NCBI GenBank assembly: GCA_016779225.1
Contig: JADHNZ010000010.1
Span: forward strand, 17,446 to 81,445
Source: Planctomycetota bacterium
GTDB taxonomy: Bacteria > Planctomycetota > UBA1135 > GCA-002686595
DNA length: 64,000 bases
Reading direction: 5' to 3'
Shown here: positions 25,031 through 34,675 of the stretch, piece after piece
How the letters are laid out: each line of letters opens with the position of its first letter
How positions within the stretch are numbered: the first letter of the stretch is position 1
The notes under the pieces: generated by a model
Told to the model about the DNA's origin: nothing
Seen by the model: only the letters and a program-made list of their open reading frames with translations
Databases searched by the model: none
Program-made: the position numbers and the translations under genes

Positions 25031-26107
25031 ATGAGCAAGACCCGGGTCCTCGTCATTGGCTGCGGCAACATGGGCGCGTCGCATGCGCGCGCCTATCAGG
25101 CGCTGGACGCCTTCGAGCTGGTCGGTCTGGTGAGCCGCGGGCCGGCGAGCCGCGAGGCGCTGAGCGAGGAGCTGGGGGGCGTCCCGACCTTTGGGGACGC
25201 GACCCAGGCGATCGCGGAGGCGAGGCCCGACGCCGTCTCGATCAACACCTACCCGGACACGCACTACGACCTGTGCCGTGCGGCGCTGGAGGCCGGGTGC
25301 CATGTGTTCATCGAGAAGCCCCTGGCGGAGACCTACGAGCAGGCCCAGGAGCTCGTGCAGCTGGCGGCCTCCAAGGGGCTGAAGATGGTGGTGGGGTACA
25401 TCCTCCGCGTGCACCCCGCCTGGACCCGGTTCACGGAGCTGGCCCAGACCCTGGGCAAGCCCCTGGTCATGCGCATGAACCTCAACCAGCAGAGCCGCGG
25501 CAAGGACTGGAGCACGCACAAGGCGCTGATGGACTCCATCTCGCCCATCGTCGACTGCGGCGTGCACTATGTGGATGTGATGTGCCAGATGACCGGCGCG
25601 CGTCCGGTGCGGGTCTCGGCCATCGGCGCCCGCCTGACGGAGGAGCTCAAGCCGGGCATGTACAACTACGGCCAGCTGCAGGTGACCTTCGACGATGGCT
25701 CGGTCGGGTGGTACGAGGCCGGCTGGGGCCCGATGATGAGCGAGGTGGCCTACTTCGTGAAGGATGTCGTCGGTCCCAACGGCTGCGTCTCGATCGTGGA
25801 TCGGGGGGGCAGCGAGCGCGCTGCTGACAGCTCGGATGTGGACGCCCACACCAAGACGAACACCCTGCGCCTGCACCACCAGGCGCGCGACGAGAACGAC
25901 GAGTTCGTCCAGGCCGACGAGTGGATCGACACCACGGACGAGCCCGACCACGACGGGCTCTGCCTGCGTGAGCAGGAGGTCTTCGCCGCGGCCATTGCCG
26001 GAGAGTTCGACCCGGCGCAGCACCTGCAGGACGCCCTCAGCTCCATGCGCATCGTCCTCGCCGCGGATGAGAGCTTCCGGACCGGGCGGACCGTGGAGCT
26101 CGGCTGA
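25031..26107 (+). CDS. Gfo/Idh/MocA family oxidoreductase
   Basis: The 358-residue protein opens with an NAD(P)-binding Rossmann motif (VLVIGCGNMGASHARAY) and has the family EKP motif (VFIEKPLAE, about residue 96). The catalytic-region segment GVHYVDVMCQMTG follows, ahead of a C-terminal alpha/beta dimerisation domain. There is no Tat or Sec signal, so it is cytoplasmic, unlike many planctomycete relatives. Such enzymes oxidise or reduce sugar hydroxyls. It converges on the GH20 gene, and its substrate may come from the neighbouring glycan operon, but this is only positional. Confidence 0.92.
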   Translation: MSKTRVLVIGCGNMGASHARAYQALDAFELVGLVSRGPASREALSEELGGVPTFGDATQAIAEARPDAVSINTYPDTHYDLCRAALEAGCHVFIEKPLAETYEQAQELVQLAASKGLKMVVGYILRVHPAWTRFTELAQTLGKPLVMRMNLNQQSRGKDWSTHKALMDSISPIVDCGVHYVDVMCQMTGARPVRVSAIGARLTEELKPGMYNYGQLQVTFDDGSVGWYEAGWGPMMSEVAYFVKDVVGPNGCVSIVDRGGSERAADSSDVDAHTKTNTLRLHHQARDENDEFVQADEWIDTTDEPDHDGLCLREQEVFAAAIAGEFDPAQHLQDALSSMRIVLAADESFRTGRTVELG

Positions 26108-26108
26108 G

Positions 26109-26137
26109 GCGTGGCAGGCCACGCAGGGCGACGCCCT
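26109..26137. terminator. Double hairpin between convergent genes
   Basis: GCGTGG (26109-26114) pairs with CCACGC (26119-26124), and directly after it AGGGC pairs with GCCCT (26125-26137 overall). The 28-bp gap between the convergent oxidoreductase and GH20 genes is almost entirely made of these two stems, consistent with a bidirectional terminator. Confidence 0.55.
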
Positions 26138-27974
26138 AGTCCGCGTAGGCCTGCACCTCGGTCAGGCGGCTGAAGCTCGGGAAGGTCAGCCCGTGGCAGC
26201 CCTCCGTCACGATCCGGAGGGCGCGCACCTCGCGGGCGGGGAAGCTGTGGTCGACGAAGGTCGCCTCACCCCGAGTGCCGGCTCCAGCGCGTCCGACCTC
26301 GTCGAAGGAGACGCCGTCGGTCGAGGCCAGCAGCCTGTAGACCTCGTGGCTGCCCCCGAGGGCGCGCTCGTGGATGCGGACCCGCCCCACGGTCGCCGGG
26401 GCCGGCAGGTCGATCCGGATGTCGAGCGGGGTGGGGGTCGTGGGGAAGCCCAGGAAGTGGTCGGGCCAGGCCTCCAGGCCGTTCGTGAGGCGCTCGGGGC
26501 CGAAGGGCGGTGAGGCTGCTCCGTGGGAGGGCGTCACGCGGCCGCGGAAGGCCAGGTTGCCCTCCTGAGTGCCCTCCGCGGCGAAGGGCGTCCGCGGGAG
26601 GGCCGCCCCGCTGAGGGCCTCGAAGCGGCGCTCGATCCGCGGCAGCCTTCGCAGGAAGCCTGCGAGGTCCTGCTCACCGGCCCGGTTCCACGCGCCTGCG
26701 CTCACGGCCGCGAAGCGAGGGAGGCAGAGGCCGAACAGGTTCTCCTCGCGTCCCTCCCACCAGGGCATGCAGAAGCCCGCGATCCCCTCGAGGGAGGTCA
26801 CGCGGTGGGGCGTGCGCTGGGTGGGGAGTCCCGGGTCCACATGGGCGAACTCGTGGGCGTCGAACCGATAGCAGAGGTCGAGCGGCACCGCCGTGAACAT
26901 CGTCCGCGGGTAGTGGTCGACGATGTAGAGGGGATTCCAGCAGGCGTTGATCACCGTGTAGCCCGCGTCCAGCATCTGCTGGGCAGGGAGCTGCACCGTG
27001 TCCCAGTTGAGGTGGAGCACATCCTCGGCAACCTTGTTATCGCCCTGGCCCACGCCCGGGCCCTCCCACACCAGCGTGCGCACAGCGCGCGCGCGCAGGT
27101 GGGCCGCCAGGGCGTTGATCAGGTCGCGCTGGTCCTCCTGGGGCACGCCGTAGGCCTCGTCGGCGCCGATGTGCACGAAGCGCGTGGAGGGGAAGACCTC
27201 GAGCACCTCGTCCAGCAGGGTCCGAAGGCCGGCGCGCGCCTCGGGTCGCGTGGCGAGGTCGGTCGGGGTCTCGCCGAAGACCTCCGGGTAGCGCTGGCGC
27301 AGCAGGGTCGAGTGGCCAGGCGCCTCGATCTCGGGGACGATCATCACGCCGCGCGCTTGGGCGTAGGCCTCGAGCTCGCGAAAGGCCTCGAGGCTCCAGC
27401 CCGAGCGTGCGTCGAGGAGCTTCGGGAAGGCGGTGGACGGCCACGAGCAGAGCTGGTCGTCCCACAGGTGCAGCTGCAGGCGGTTGCCCTTGCACAGCCA
27501 GAGCATGTCCACGACCTGCCGCAGGGTGCGCGGGGAGTGCGGGTTGCGCCCCATGTCGACCATGAAGCTGCGATGCTCGAGGTCGGGATGGTCGAGGAGC
27601 TCGAGGGCCGGCCAGGAGGCGCGTCCGCCCTCGATCTCCACCAGCTGCAGGAGCGTGGCTGCCCCCGCGGCCACGGCTGCCGGCGAGCCCCCGGAGAGGG
27701 CGATGCCGTCCTCGCCGATCGAGAGGTGGTGCTGCTGGCTGGCGAGGGCGGGATCCAGGACGAGGCGCAGGGCGCCGGTCTCCTCTTGGCCCTCCCGTGC
27801 GCCGAGCCGCTGCAGGGCCTCGTCGAGAGCCGCGGCCTGGGCGCGCAGCGCGTCCGGGGCGAGGACCGCGCGCGCGCTGACCCGCGGCCCCGCGCCAGGC
27901 GCCAGCTCGCGAGGGGCGGGGACGACGAGGGGAGTCGCGACCGGGAGCTGGAGCGCGAGGAGGAGGCCTAGCAT
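26136..27974 (-). CDS. GH20 beta-N-acetylhexosaminidase with C-terminal discoidin-like domain
   Basis: ATG 27974 starts a signal peptide (MLGLLLALQLPVATPLVV); a 16-codon upstream extension is rejected. An N-terminal GH20b-like domain is followed by the TIM barrel with the catalytic pair in HIGADEAYG (Asp272, Glu273). Substrate-site residues lie in RSFMVDMGRN and EIEAPGHS. Residues 500-612 form an F5/8-type beta-sandwich. The protein has 612 residues. GH20 enzymes release terminal GlcNAc or GalNAc from glycans. It is the last gene of the minus-strand glycan operon, 164 bp after the phosphorylase-like gene. Confidence 0.92.
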   Translation of the reverse strand: MLGLLLALQLPVATPLVVPAPRELAPGAGPRVSARAVLAPDALRAQAAALDEALQRLGAREGQEETGALRLVLDPALASQQHHLSIGEDGIALSGGSPAAVAAGAATLLQLVEIEGGRASWPALELLDHPDLEHRSFMVDMGRNPHSPRTLRQVVDMLWLCKGNRLQLHLWDDQLCSWPSTAFPKLLDARSGWSLEAFRELEAYAQARGVMIVPEIEAPGHSTLLRQRYPEVFGETPTDLATRPEARAGLRTLLDEVLEVFPSTRFVHIGADEAYGVPQEDQRDLINALAAHLRARAVRTLVWEGPGVGQGDNKVAEDVLHLNWDTVQLPAQQMLDAGYTVINACWNPLYIVDHYPRTMFTAVPLDLCYRFDAHEFAHVDPGLPTQRTPHRVTSLEGIAGFCMPWWEGREENLFGLCLPRFAAVSAGAWNRAGEQDLAGFLRRLPRIERRFEALSGAALPRTPFAAEGTQEGNLAFRGRVTPSHGAASPPFGPERLTNGLEAWPDHFLGFPTTPTPLDIRIDLPAPATVGRVRIHERALGGSHEVYRLLASTDGVSFDEVGRAGAGTRGEATFVDHSFPAREVRALRIVTEGCHGLTFPSFSRLTEVQAYAD

Positions 27975-28023
27975 CCGGCCATTGGAGCTGGGCGCCCGCG
28001 ACGCCGCAACGGGGGCGGGCACC

Positions 28024-28065
28024 CTGAGGCTGGGCGCCTCAAGGCTGGCACCTCAGAGCTGGGAG
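28024..28065. repeat. Short imperfect 14-bp triplication in an intergenic region
   Basis: Three adjacent 14-base copies (28024-28037, 28038-28051, 28052-28065) share the pattern CT(G/C)A(A/G)(A/G)GCTGG(G/C). They lie between the phosphorylase-like gene stop and the GH20 start. Read on the minus strand each contains TGAG or a near copy, loosely recalling the stop-bearing arrays elsewhere in the window. The copies are diverged and the array is short. Confidence 0.5.
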
Positions 28066-28138
28066 CGCGCGCGGTCGCACGGCCGGCCAAGCCGCGCTCG
28101 AGGCCAGCGGCTCGGGCTCGCCGCCGCGGCCCCGGCCC

Positions 28139-31100
28139 TCAGCGCCCGAACACCTCGATGCGCTCGAGGCCGGAGGAGCGTGCGAAGAGCGCCGCGCTGG
28201 TTGCGGAGTCCAGGCTGTGGCCCTCGACCTCGGTGGGGGCGAGCCCCGCTGCGCCGTGCAGGACGATGCGGGGCGCGCCGCCCTGGTGCAGGACCACGGG
28301 CACCTGGCAGTAGGTGAAGGCCAGGCTGCCGGGGGAGAGCTCCAGGGTCCGCAGCTCCGAGCGCTCGTCCACCCACTCGAAGGTCGCGGACTCGTCCAGG
28401 AACTGCACGGCCGCTGCCCGGGTGGGGCCGAGGTGCAGGCAGCCGGCGCGGACCGCCACGCCGAGCTCGGCCATGCGGGCGAGCCAGTCCTCCTTGACCT
28501 GCCCCGTCATCCCCGGCTGCTGCGCGCCGGCGAAGCTCGGGGTGTGGGAGTACGGATCGGTGGGGAAGGCGCCGTAGACGGCCGGGGACTTGTGCGTTCC
28601 CAGGCCCAGACGCACATCGTCGTAGACCCGCTCGAGCTCCTCGTCGGGCGCCTCGTCACAGCGCTCGCGCACCGCGAGGAGGAGCTTCGACACCTGGTGC
28701 CAGTAGATGCAGCCCAGACCCTCGTAGCCGTAGAAGGTCCCCGAGCGGCCAGTGAAGGCGCTGTGGTCGAACAGCTCCTCGTAGAGCTCCAGGATCGCGG
28801 CGCGGTCGGTCCGAGCCAGGTCCGCGTGCGGGCCTCGCGCGAGGCGGTCCAGGGCCGCGGCCACCTGCGCGGCGTTGCGATGGGGGGCCGCGAAGTGCAG
28901 CTCTCCGTCGAGGCCGGGGACCACGAGCGAGCGGTCACCGCTCGCCGCCAGGGCCTGCAGGAGGGGGCTGGCGGCGGCGCGAGCGGCCGGGATGCGATTG
29001 ATCTCCAGGAACCCCGGCAGCCGGCGGTCGGGATAGAGCAGGTAGCTGTGCTGATCCTCGCGGAACAGATCGCTGGCGCGCAGGCTCGCGAGGAGGCTGC
29101 GCTCCTCCGCAGGCTCCAGCAGACCGGCCGCGAGCACGGCGACCTGGCCCTCGAGCATCACCGGGAGGTGACGCACCTCCACCGCGCCGTCCTCCGCGAA
29201 CGACAGCAGGTTGTAGGAGTGGAACAGCCCGTCCGCACGGCGGTTGGCCCGCACGCTGTGGTCCACCCAGGCCCGCGCCCGGCGCAGGCTGGCGGCCACC
29301 TCCGTGGCGGAGACCTGGATCCGCGCGCCGCTGAAGCCCTGCGCGTAGAGGCCCGTCCGGTGGCGCTCTCCGGCGCGGCCGAGGCGCTCCAGCAGGCTGC
29401 GCCGTGCGGTGCCGTCCAGCAGGCCCTCGGGCGGAGCTCCGGCCAGGGCCTGGGAGACCTCCCGCCACAGGGTGTGGACCTCCTCCGAGAGGGTCAGCTT
29501 GCCCCCCGCGGCCTCGAACGCCTCCTCGTACAGGGCAAGGGCCTGGGACAGGTGAGCCAGGGTGACCACCGATGCGCCGATGCCCACGAGGGCGTTGTTG
29601 GCGTCGTTCCACTCGGGACGCTGGGTCGTGAGCCACAGGCCCACCTCGGGGACGAGGTTGGAGAGCTTCACGAGCACCGGGACCAGCAGCTTCTCCGCAA
29701 GGGGGACGCGATGGAGGCGCCCCGCGCGGTTGCGGACGAAGCGCCCCTCGTGGCCCTCGCTGGCGACGCGCCGGGCCACCTGGGCCGCGTGGTCGTTGTC
29801 GTAGGTGATCGTGTCCTTGGGGTTGGCGCAGATCGAGTCGAAGCCGGCGATGCGGTAGGGGACATCCGCATAGACGAAGCCCTCGCGCGAGAGCGCCTGC
29901 GCCAGGGCCTCCGGGTCGTGCTTGCGCCACAGCTGGAGCAGGCGCACCAGGTACACGAGCTGGTGGTCGTTCCAATAGCCGATGAACGCCCACGGATCCT
30001 CGGGGTCGGGGACCTCCCACTCGAAGCCCGCGCGCGTCACGCGGTAGGGGTTGTAGCCGTCGGCCGTCGAGGCATTGACGAAGCGCGTGACGGTGGCCTC
30101 GAGGTAGGCCGGGAACGAGGCGCACAGCGCCTCCCAGTTCTGAAAGATGTCGCGCCAGTTGCCCTGGTAGGCGTAGGGCGAGCCGACGCGCGTGCGCGGC
30201 CTTGAGATGGCGAACGCGTTCCAGGGGCGGCTGGGGTCCCCGTGCCGGCGGCTGAAGCGCAGGGGCAGGTACTCGGACGCCACCCGCTCCAGGTCGGGGT
30301 CCCGAGCGGCGCGGAGCGCCTCGAGGGCGGCGGCGCGCGAGCCGCGCTCCGGCAGGGAGGCGAGGAGGGCCGCGTGGCGGTCGGCGAGGCGGGGGGCGAC
30401 CTCGGCGACGAACGCCTCGAGGTCCCGGCCGGGGACCTCACCGCGCTCCTCGAACACGCCGCCGCGCATGATGTTGAACAGGGTGTTCGCGAAGTGGCGT
30501 GCGTCCTCCAGCGCGCTACCCGTCCGCTGGAGGCCGTCGGCGCGCGCCACGAGGCGCGTGAGCTGCCAGGCGTTGTCGCGCGCGTCCTGGTCCAGTTCGG
30601 CGGCCGAGATCGCGCGGGCACGCAGGTCGCGCTGGAGGTGAGCCACAGCGGCGGAGTCCTGCTCCACCTCTGCGACGAGGGTCCAGCTCCTCGACTCCCC
30701 GGCGCCGAGCGCGAGGTCGGTGCGCACCAGATAGGCCCCGCGCACCCCGCGGACATCCTGCTCCGGCTCGACCGCGCCGCCCCGCCGAAAGGCCTCCAGC
30801 TGACGCTCGGACAGGAGGATGCGTGCTTCGTCGAGGCCGTGGCACCACACCGTGTTCACGGCGAGGGCCTCGCTGGGCTCGGGCCGGTCCACAGGGATCG
30901 AGCTCAGGCGGTAGAGGGCCAGGCCCGTGTCGCCACACAGCTCCGTCCGCTTGTAGGCGTCGACGAGGGTGCTGTAGTTGGCCTGCATGCCCGTGTCCAC
31001 GCTCGCGGGCAGCAGGTCGAGGAGGCCGTCGAGGACCTCCACATGCACCGGCTCGCCGCGCTCCTCCAGCAGCTCGACCCGGCGCTGGAAGCCGAACCGC

Positions 31101-31588
31101 TCTCCGCTGGTCCAGGTGGCGCGGAAGGTCAGGCCGAGGGCGAGGTTGCGCTCCTCGAAGACGAGGCGCGTCCCGGCGACATTTTTGCTCAGGCTGCGTT
31201 CGATGGGGTCGAGGGGCAGCTGGCCGGGGAGCAGGGGCTCCCAGAGGGAGGTCACCTCCCCGCGCCGCACGCGCAGGACCGTGCGCGGACCGCGACGCCC
31301 CGAGGAGTCGTGGACGCGGTCGTCCGTGGTGTAGGGGAACAGCGCGCCTGCGGCGTCCCGCCGCCCCGCCGTGAGGCCTCCGCTGCTGGAGGCGAACATC
31401 CAGTGGTCACTGGCGCTGACGAGGGAGATCAGGAACGGCGGCAGGCCGTCCACTCGCGCGATGCGGTAGTGCGGCTCGCCTCCGAGCTCCACGAACGAGC
31501 CCTCGGGGAGACCGTCCGCGGGGTGCAGCGGGGCGGGGCCAGCCATGAGCGGGGGCAGCGCGGGTCCCCCGTGTCGCGGGGCCTCCAT
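28139..31588 (-). CDS. Large GH94/GH149/GH161-like glycoside phosphorylase candidate
   Basis: ATG 31588 shares its first base with the stop of the GH16 gene (TGATG), fixing the start and giving 1149 residues with no signal peptide. An N-terminal beta-sandwich (about 1-280) precedes a long helical (alpha/alpha)6 region. There, RPEWNDANNA (Trp660-Asp662) resembles the acid-bearing WND motif of clan GH-Q phosphorylases. GCIYWHQVSKLLLAV (His964) resembles their phosphate-site segment. The size matches GH149/GH161 beta-1,3-oligoglucan phosphorylases rather than the shorter GH94 enzymes. A cytoplasmic phosphorylase next to a GH16 endoglucanase and a sugar importer fits laminarin use. The family assignment rests on motif memory and context. 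Confidence 0.65.
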   Translation of the reverse strand: MEAPRHGGPALPPLMAGPAPLHPADGLPEGSFVELGGEPHYRIARVDGLPPFLISLVSASDHWMFASSSGGLTAGRRDAAGALFPYTTDDRVHDSSGRRGPRTVLRVRRGEVTSLWEPLLPGQLPLDPIERSLSKNVAGTRLVFEERNLALGLTFRATWTSGERFGFQRRVELLEERGEPVHVEVLDGLLDLLPASVDTGMQANYSTLVDAYKRTELCGDTGLALYRLSSIPVDRPEPSEALAVNTVWCHGLDEARILLSERQLEAFRRGGAVEPEQDVRGVRGAYLVRTDLALGAGESRSWTLVAEVEQDSAAVAHLQRDLRARAISAAELDQDARDNAWQLTRLVARADGLQRTGSALEDARHFANTLFNIMRGGVFEERGEVPGRDLEAFVAEVAPRLADRHAALLASLPERGSRAAALEALRAARDPDLERVASEYLPLRFSRRHGDPSRPWNAFAISRPRTRVGSPYAYQGNWRDIFQNWEALCASFPAYLEATVTRFVNASTADGYNPYRVTRAGFEWEVPDPEDPWAFIGYWNDHQLVYLVRLLQLWRKHDPEALAQALSREGFVYADVPYRIAGFDSICANPKDTITYDNDHAAQVARRVASEGHEGRFVRNRAGRLHRVPLAEKLLVPVLVKLSNLVPEVGLWLTTQRPEWNDANNALVGIGASVVTLAHLSQALALYEEAFEAAGGKLTLSEEVHTLWREVSQALAGAPPEGLLDGTARRSLLERLGRAGERHRTGLYAQGFSGARIQVSATEVAASLRRARAWVDHSVRANRRADGLFHSYNLLSFAEDGAVEVRHLPVMLEGQVAVLAAGLLEPAEERSLLASLRASDLFREDQHSYLLYPDRRLPGFLEINRIPAARAAASPLLQALAASGDRSLVVPGLDGELHFAAPHRNAAQVAAALDRLARGPHADLARTDRAAILELYEELFDHSAFTGRSGTFYGYEGLGCIYWHQVSKLLLAVRERCDEAPDEELERVYDDVRLGLGTHKSPAVYGAFPTDPYSHTPSFAGAQQPGMTGQVKEDWLARMAELGVAVRAGCLHLGPTRAAAVQFLDESATFEWVDERSELRTLELSPGSLAFTYCQVPVVLHQGGAPRIVLHGAAGLAPTEVEGHSLDSATSAALFARSSGLERIEVFGR

Positions 31589-32781
31589 CACCTGCGCTCG
31601 AACACGCGAACATGCTCGATCTCGAACCGCTGCGGACCCGCCCCCTCGGCAACCGGCCCACCCATGCCCCCGCCCATGGCGAGGTTCAGGATCAGGCACT
31701 GGGGCTCGGCGAACGGCCACTCGAGGGCGTCCGCCGTCTTGTCGTAGGTGTAGTAGTGCTGGCCGTCCACGAACATGCGCACCTCGCCCTCGTCCCACTC
31801 GCAGACATAGTCGTGGAAGGTCCCGCTCATGTCCGCCACCGGCAGGACATTGGAGATGTGGTTGCCCTGCTTGAAGTAGTACGCCCGCGTGTGGCACGAG
31901 GCGTGGTTGATGCCGTCACCCGTCGCGTCGTCGAGCTCACGCCCCACGGCCTCGCAGATGTCGATCTCACCGCAGTAGGGCCACGAGAGCTCGTCGCGAT
32001 ACGCGTCCCCCAGGGTCCAGCCCGCGGCCCATGTGCCGTCCGTGGCGGGCACCTTGGCGCGGATCTCGATCCTCCCGTAGAGGAACGCGACCTTGCCACG
32101 GGTGGTGAGGCGCGCAGAGGTCCACGAGCGGCCGCCATCCACGGGGTGCGCCTCGATGATCAGGCGGCCGTCCTCCTGGCGCGCGTTGGCCGTCTCGCCC
32201 TCGGTGTAGAACTGCAGCTCGCGGTTGCCCCAGCCCCAGTTGCCCAGGTCGTGGGTCCACTTGCTCGCGTCGGGCAGGCCGCCTCCCTCGAACTCGTCGG
32301 ACCAGGCGAGGTGCCATCCCTCGCCCTCGGTGGACTGCACGAGGACCTCCGGCGTCTCCACATGGCGGCGCAGCAGGGTCAGGCGCACATCGCGTACGGC
32401 ACAGGTCTCCCCGCGCGCGTGCAGGCGCATGGGCACCGTGCCCGCGGCGAGGGGTGAGCCCTCTCGCACCAGCGTGTGCTGGCCACCCGCGGTCTGGATC
32501 GGACCCGTGATGTCGTAGGTGCGGCCGTCGGGGTTGCCGGGGTAGGCCTCGAGCCAGACCTCGGCCCCCTGGGTGACCTCCACATCGATCTCGACCCGGT
32601 AGCGGCCGGTGACCGGGACCTCCACCTCGAAGTCCGAGGACATCTCCCCGGCACGCACCCAGGCGGCGGTGAAGCTGTCGGCGCAGGGGGCGGTGAGGTC
32701 CTGCGTGTGTGCGCAGGAGGCGAGCAGCGCCGGGCCCGCGAGGGCCGCGATGCCGAGGAGTCGGAGCGGGAGCGTGCGCAT
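31588..32781 (-). CDS. GH16 family endo-beta-glucanase (laminarinase-like) lipoprotein
   Basis: ATG 32781 begins a lipoprotein signal (LAGPALLASC). A beta-sandwich module of about 120 residues precedes the GH16 catalytic domain with WSDEFEGGGLPDASKW, the substrate-cleft NWGWGNRELQFYT and the catalytic motif GEIDICE (Glu272, Asp274, Glu277). WTLGDAY and WPFAEPQCLILNLAMGG are also typical of bacterial laminarinases. It probably cleaves beta-1,3 or mixed-linkage glucans at the cell surface. The gene lies five bases after the transporter stop and overlaps the phosphorylase-like gene. Confidence 0.93.
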   Translation of the reverse strand: MRTLPLRLLGIAALAGPALLASCAHTQDLTAPCADSFTAAWVRAGEMSSDFEVEVPVTGRYRVEIDVEVTQGAEVWLEAYPGNPDGRTYDITGPIQTAGGQHTLVREGSPLAAGTVPMRLHARGETCAVRDVRLTLLRRHVETPEVLVQSTEGEGWHLAWSDEFEGGGLPDASKWTHDLGNWGWGNRELQFYTEGETANARQEDGRLIIEAHPVDGGRSWTSARLTTRGKVAFLYGRIEIRAKVPATDGTWAAGWTLGDAYRDELSWPYCGEIDICEAVGRELDDATGDGINHASCHTRAYYFKQGNHISNVLPVADMSGTFHDYVCEWDEGEVRMFVDGQHYYTYDKTADALEWPFAEPQCLILNLAMGGGMGGPVAEGAGPQRFEIEHVRVFERR

Positions 32782-32786
32782 GGAAG

Positions 32787-34385
32787 TCAGCCGACGAGCT
32801 CGGCCTCGAGCTCCTCGAGGCTGCGCCCCTTGGTCTCGGGGACGACGAAGATGGTGAAGAGGAGGGCGAGCACCGCGAAGGTGCCGAAGATCGCGAACAC
32901 GATCGCCGGGCCGAGGGAGCCCATCCCCACGGGGAAGGCCTGCTGGACCAGGTACGAGATCGCAGAGTTGAAGAAGCCCGCCACCGAGATGGCGAGGCCC
33001 CGGACCCGCAGCGGGAAGATCTCCGAGAACATGGCCCACATCACGGGGCCGAGGGAGATCGCGAAGCCCGCTATGAAGAGGCAGATGGCGAGGAGAACCA
33101 GGGTGCCGTTGATCGAGAGGGCCTTCTTGGCGAGGTCCTGGGCTTGGCCCATCAGCGCCGCGCCCTCGTTGGCCGGGAGGGTCGAGGCCGCCTCCTCGAG
33201 TGCCCACACGAAGCTCCGCTGGTCGCCGAACTCCTGGCCGGTCACACCCTCGAGCGCAGCCTGGGTCGACTCACCGAGCGAGGCCGTGGTCTGCGGGGCG
33301 AGGGTGTAGGTGGCCTGCTGGAAGCTGTAGGCGTTCGTGAAGAGGGCGACGGCCATCAGGCTGGTGCCGACCAGCAGCAGCGGGCGCCGGCCGGCCCGGT
33401 CGATCAGCCACATGGCGATCAGCGTGAAGCCCACATTGACGAGGCCGACCACGATGGCCTGGAACAGGGCCGAGTCGCGGTCCGCGCCCGACATCTCGAA
33501 GATGGTCGGTGCGTAGTAGAAGATCGCGTTGATGCCGGTGATCTGCTGGAAGAAGCCCAGGCCCAGGCCGATCGCCATGACCTTGCCCATGCGTCGGTTG
33601 AAGAGGTCCCCGAGCCGCGCGCGGCTGGCGCTGGCGGCCTTGGCGAGGCTCTCCTCGATCACGCGCAGGGCCTCGCCGGCGGCCCCGGCTCCGCTGGTCC
33701 GCTCGAGGACCGCGAGGGCCTCGTCCGTCCGACCCCGGGACGCCAGCCAGCGGGGGCTCCGCGGCACGAGGAAGAGCAGGCCCAGGTAGAGCGCTGCTGG
33801 GATCGTCTCAACGCCCAGCATGATGCGCCAGGCGTTCTCGTTCGTGATGGCCCCGTCCTCGGAGATGGCGCCGTTGATGAAGTAGTTCGAGAAGAACGAG
33901 GCCGAGAACCCGAGGACGATGTTCAGCTGGTTGAACGACACCAGCTTGCCGCGCTGCTCGGGAGGCGCGATCTCGGCGATGTACATGGGCGCGATCAGCA
34001 GCGCGCCGCCGACGCCGAAGCCCCCGACGACCCGGGCGATGGCCAGCAGGTCCGCGTTGGGGGCCCACGCGCTGCCGGCGGCCGAGACCGTGAAGAGGGC
34101 CGCGGTCATCATCAGGATCGGGCGGCGCCCGTAGCGGTCGGCCAGGGGGCCCGCGATCGCCATGGCCAGGGTCGCGCCGAGGGTCAGGCAGGCCACGACC
34201 CACCCGACGCTGGCGTCGTCCAGCGCGAAGCCCTCCCGGACCGGCTCGACCACGCCGCCGATCACGCCGCTGTCGAAGCCCATCAGGAAGCCGCCCAGGG
34301 CGACCACCAGGGAGACGAGCATCACATAGGAGGAGTTCGGGGCCGAGGACCCCGTGCCGGAGGCGAGCTTCCCGGTGTCGTTCAT
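32787..34385 (-). CDS. MFS sugar transporter (sugar porter family)
   Basis: The 532-residue protein has twelve membrane segments and the sugar-porter motifs: ADRYGRRPILMM between TM2 and 3, RVVGGFGVGG, PRSPRWLASRGR after TM6, GFFQQITGINAIFYY in TM7, DRAGRRPLLL between TM8 and 9, and VPETKGRSLEELE at the C-terminus. ATG 34385 is used; an upstream extension lacks hydrophobic or conserved content. A roughly 75-residue insertion between TM9 and TM10, predicted periplasmic, is longer than in typical relatives. It is first in the glycan operon and would import mono- or oligosaccharides released by the GH16 enzyme. Confidence 0.93.
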   Translation of the reverse strand: MNDTGKLASGTGSSAPNSSYVMLVSLVVALGGFLMGFDSGVIGGVVEPVREGFALDDASVGWVVACLTLGATLAMAIAGPLADRYGRRPILMMTAALFTVSAAGSAWAPNADLLAIARVVGGFGVGGALLIAPMYIAEIAPPEQRGKLVSFNQLNIVLGFSASFFSNYFINGAISEDGAITNENAWRIMLGVETIPAALYLGLLFLVPRSPRWLASRGRTDEALAVLERTSGAGAAGEALRVIEESLAKAASASRARLGDLFNRRMGKVMAIGLGLGFFQQITGINAIFYYAPTIFEMSGADRDSALFQAIVVGLVNVGFTLIAMWLIDRAGRRPLLLVGTSLMAVALFTNAYSFQQATYTLAPQTTASLGESTQAALEGVTGQEFGDQRSFVWALEEAASTLPANEGAALMGQAQDLAKKALSINGTLVLLAICLFIAGFAISLGPVMWAMFSEIFPLRVRGLAISVAGFFNSAISYLVQQAFPVGMGSLGPAIVFAIFGTFAVLALLFTIFVVPETKGRSLEELEAELVG

Positions 34386-34675
34386 GGCGAGGAGGTTAAG
34401 GGCTGTGGTCGACCACCGGGTCATGGAGAGGAGGTTCTTGGGCCATCTCCGGGCCCTGCGCAGCCGCCCCAACGAGAACCCGTGTTCTTCCAGCCCCCGC
34501 GTCGCCCCATGGGGGGGCCCGCGGTCCGGGCTGGCGCGGTGCCCCCTGCGCCCTGCACCTTCCGGTGGGCCCCCCTCCGCCCGCGCGGTTCGCGCTGGAG
34601 GCATTGACGCGTGCTCCTCGCGATCGCAGGCTGCGGTGCAGGCGCACGCCTCAACTGCGCGCGCCCCTCCCCAGC

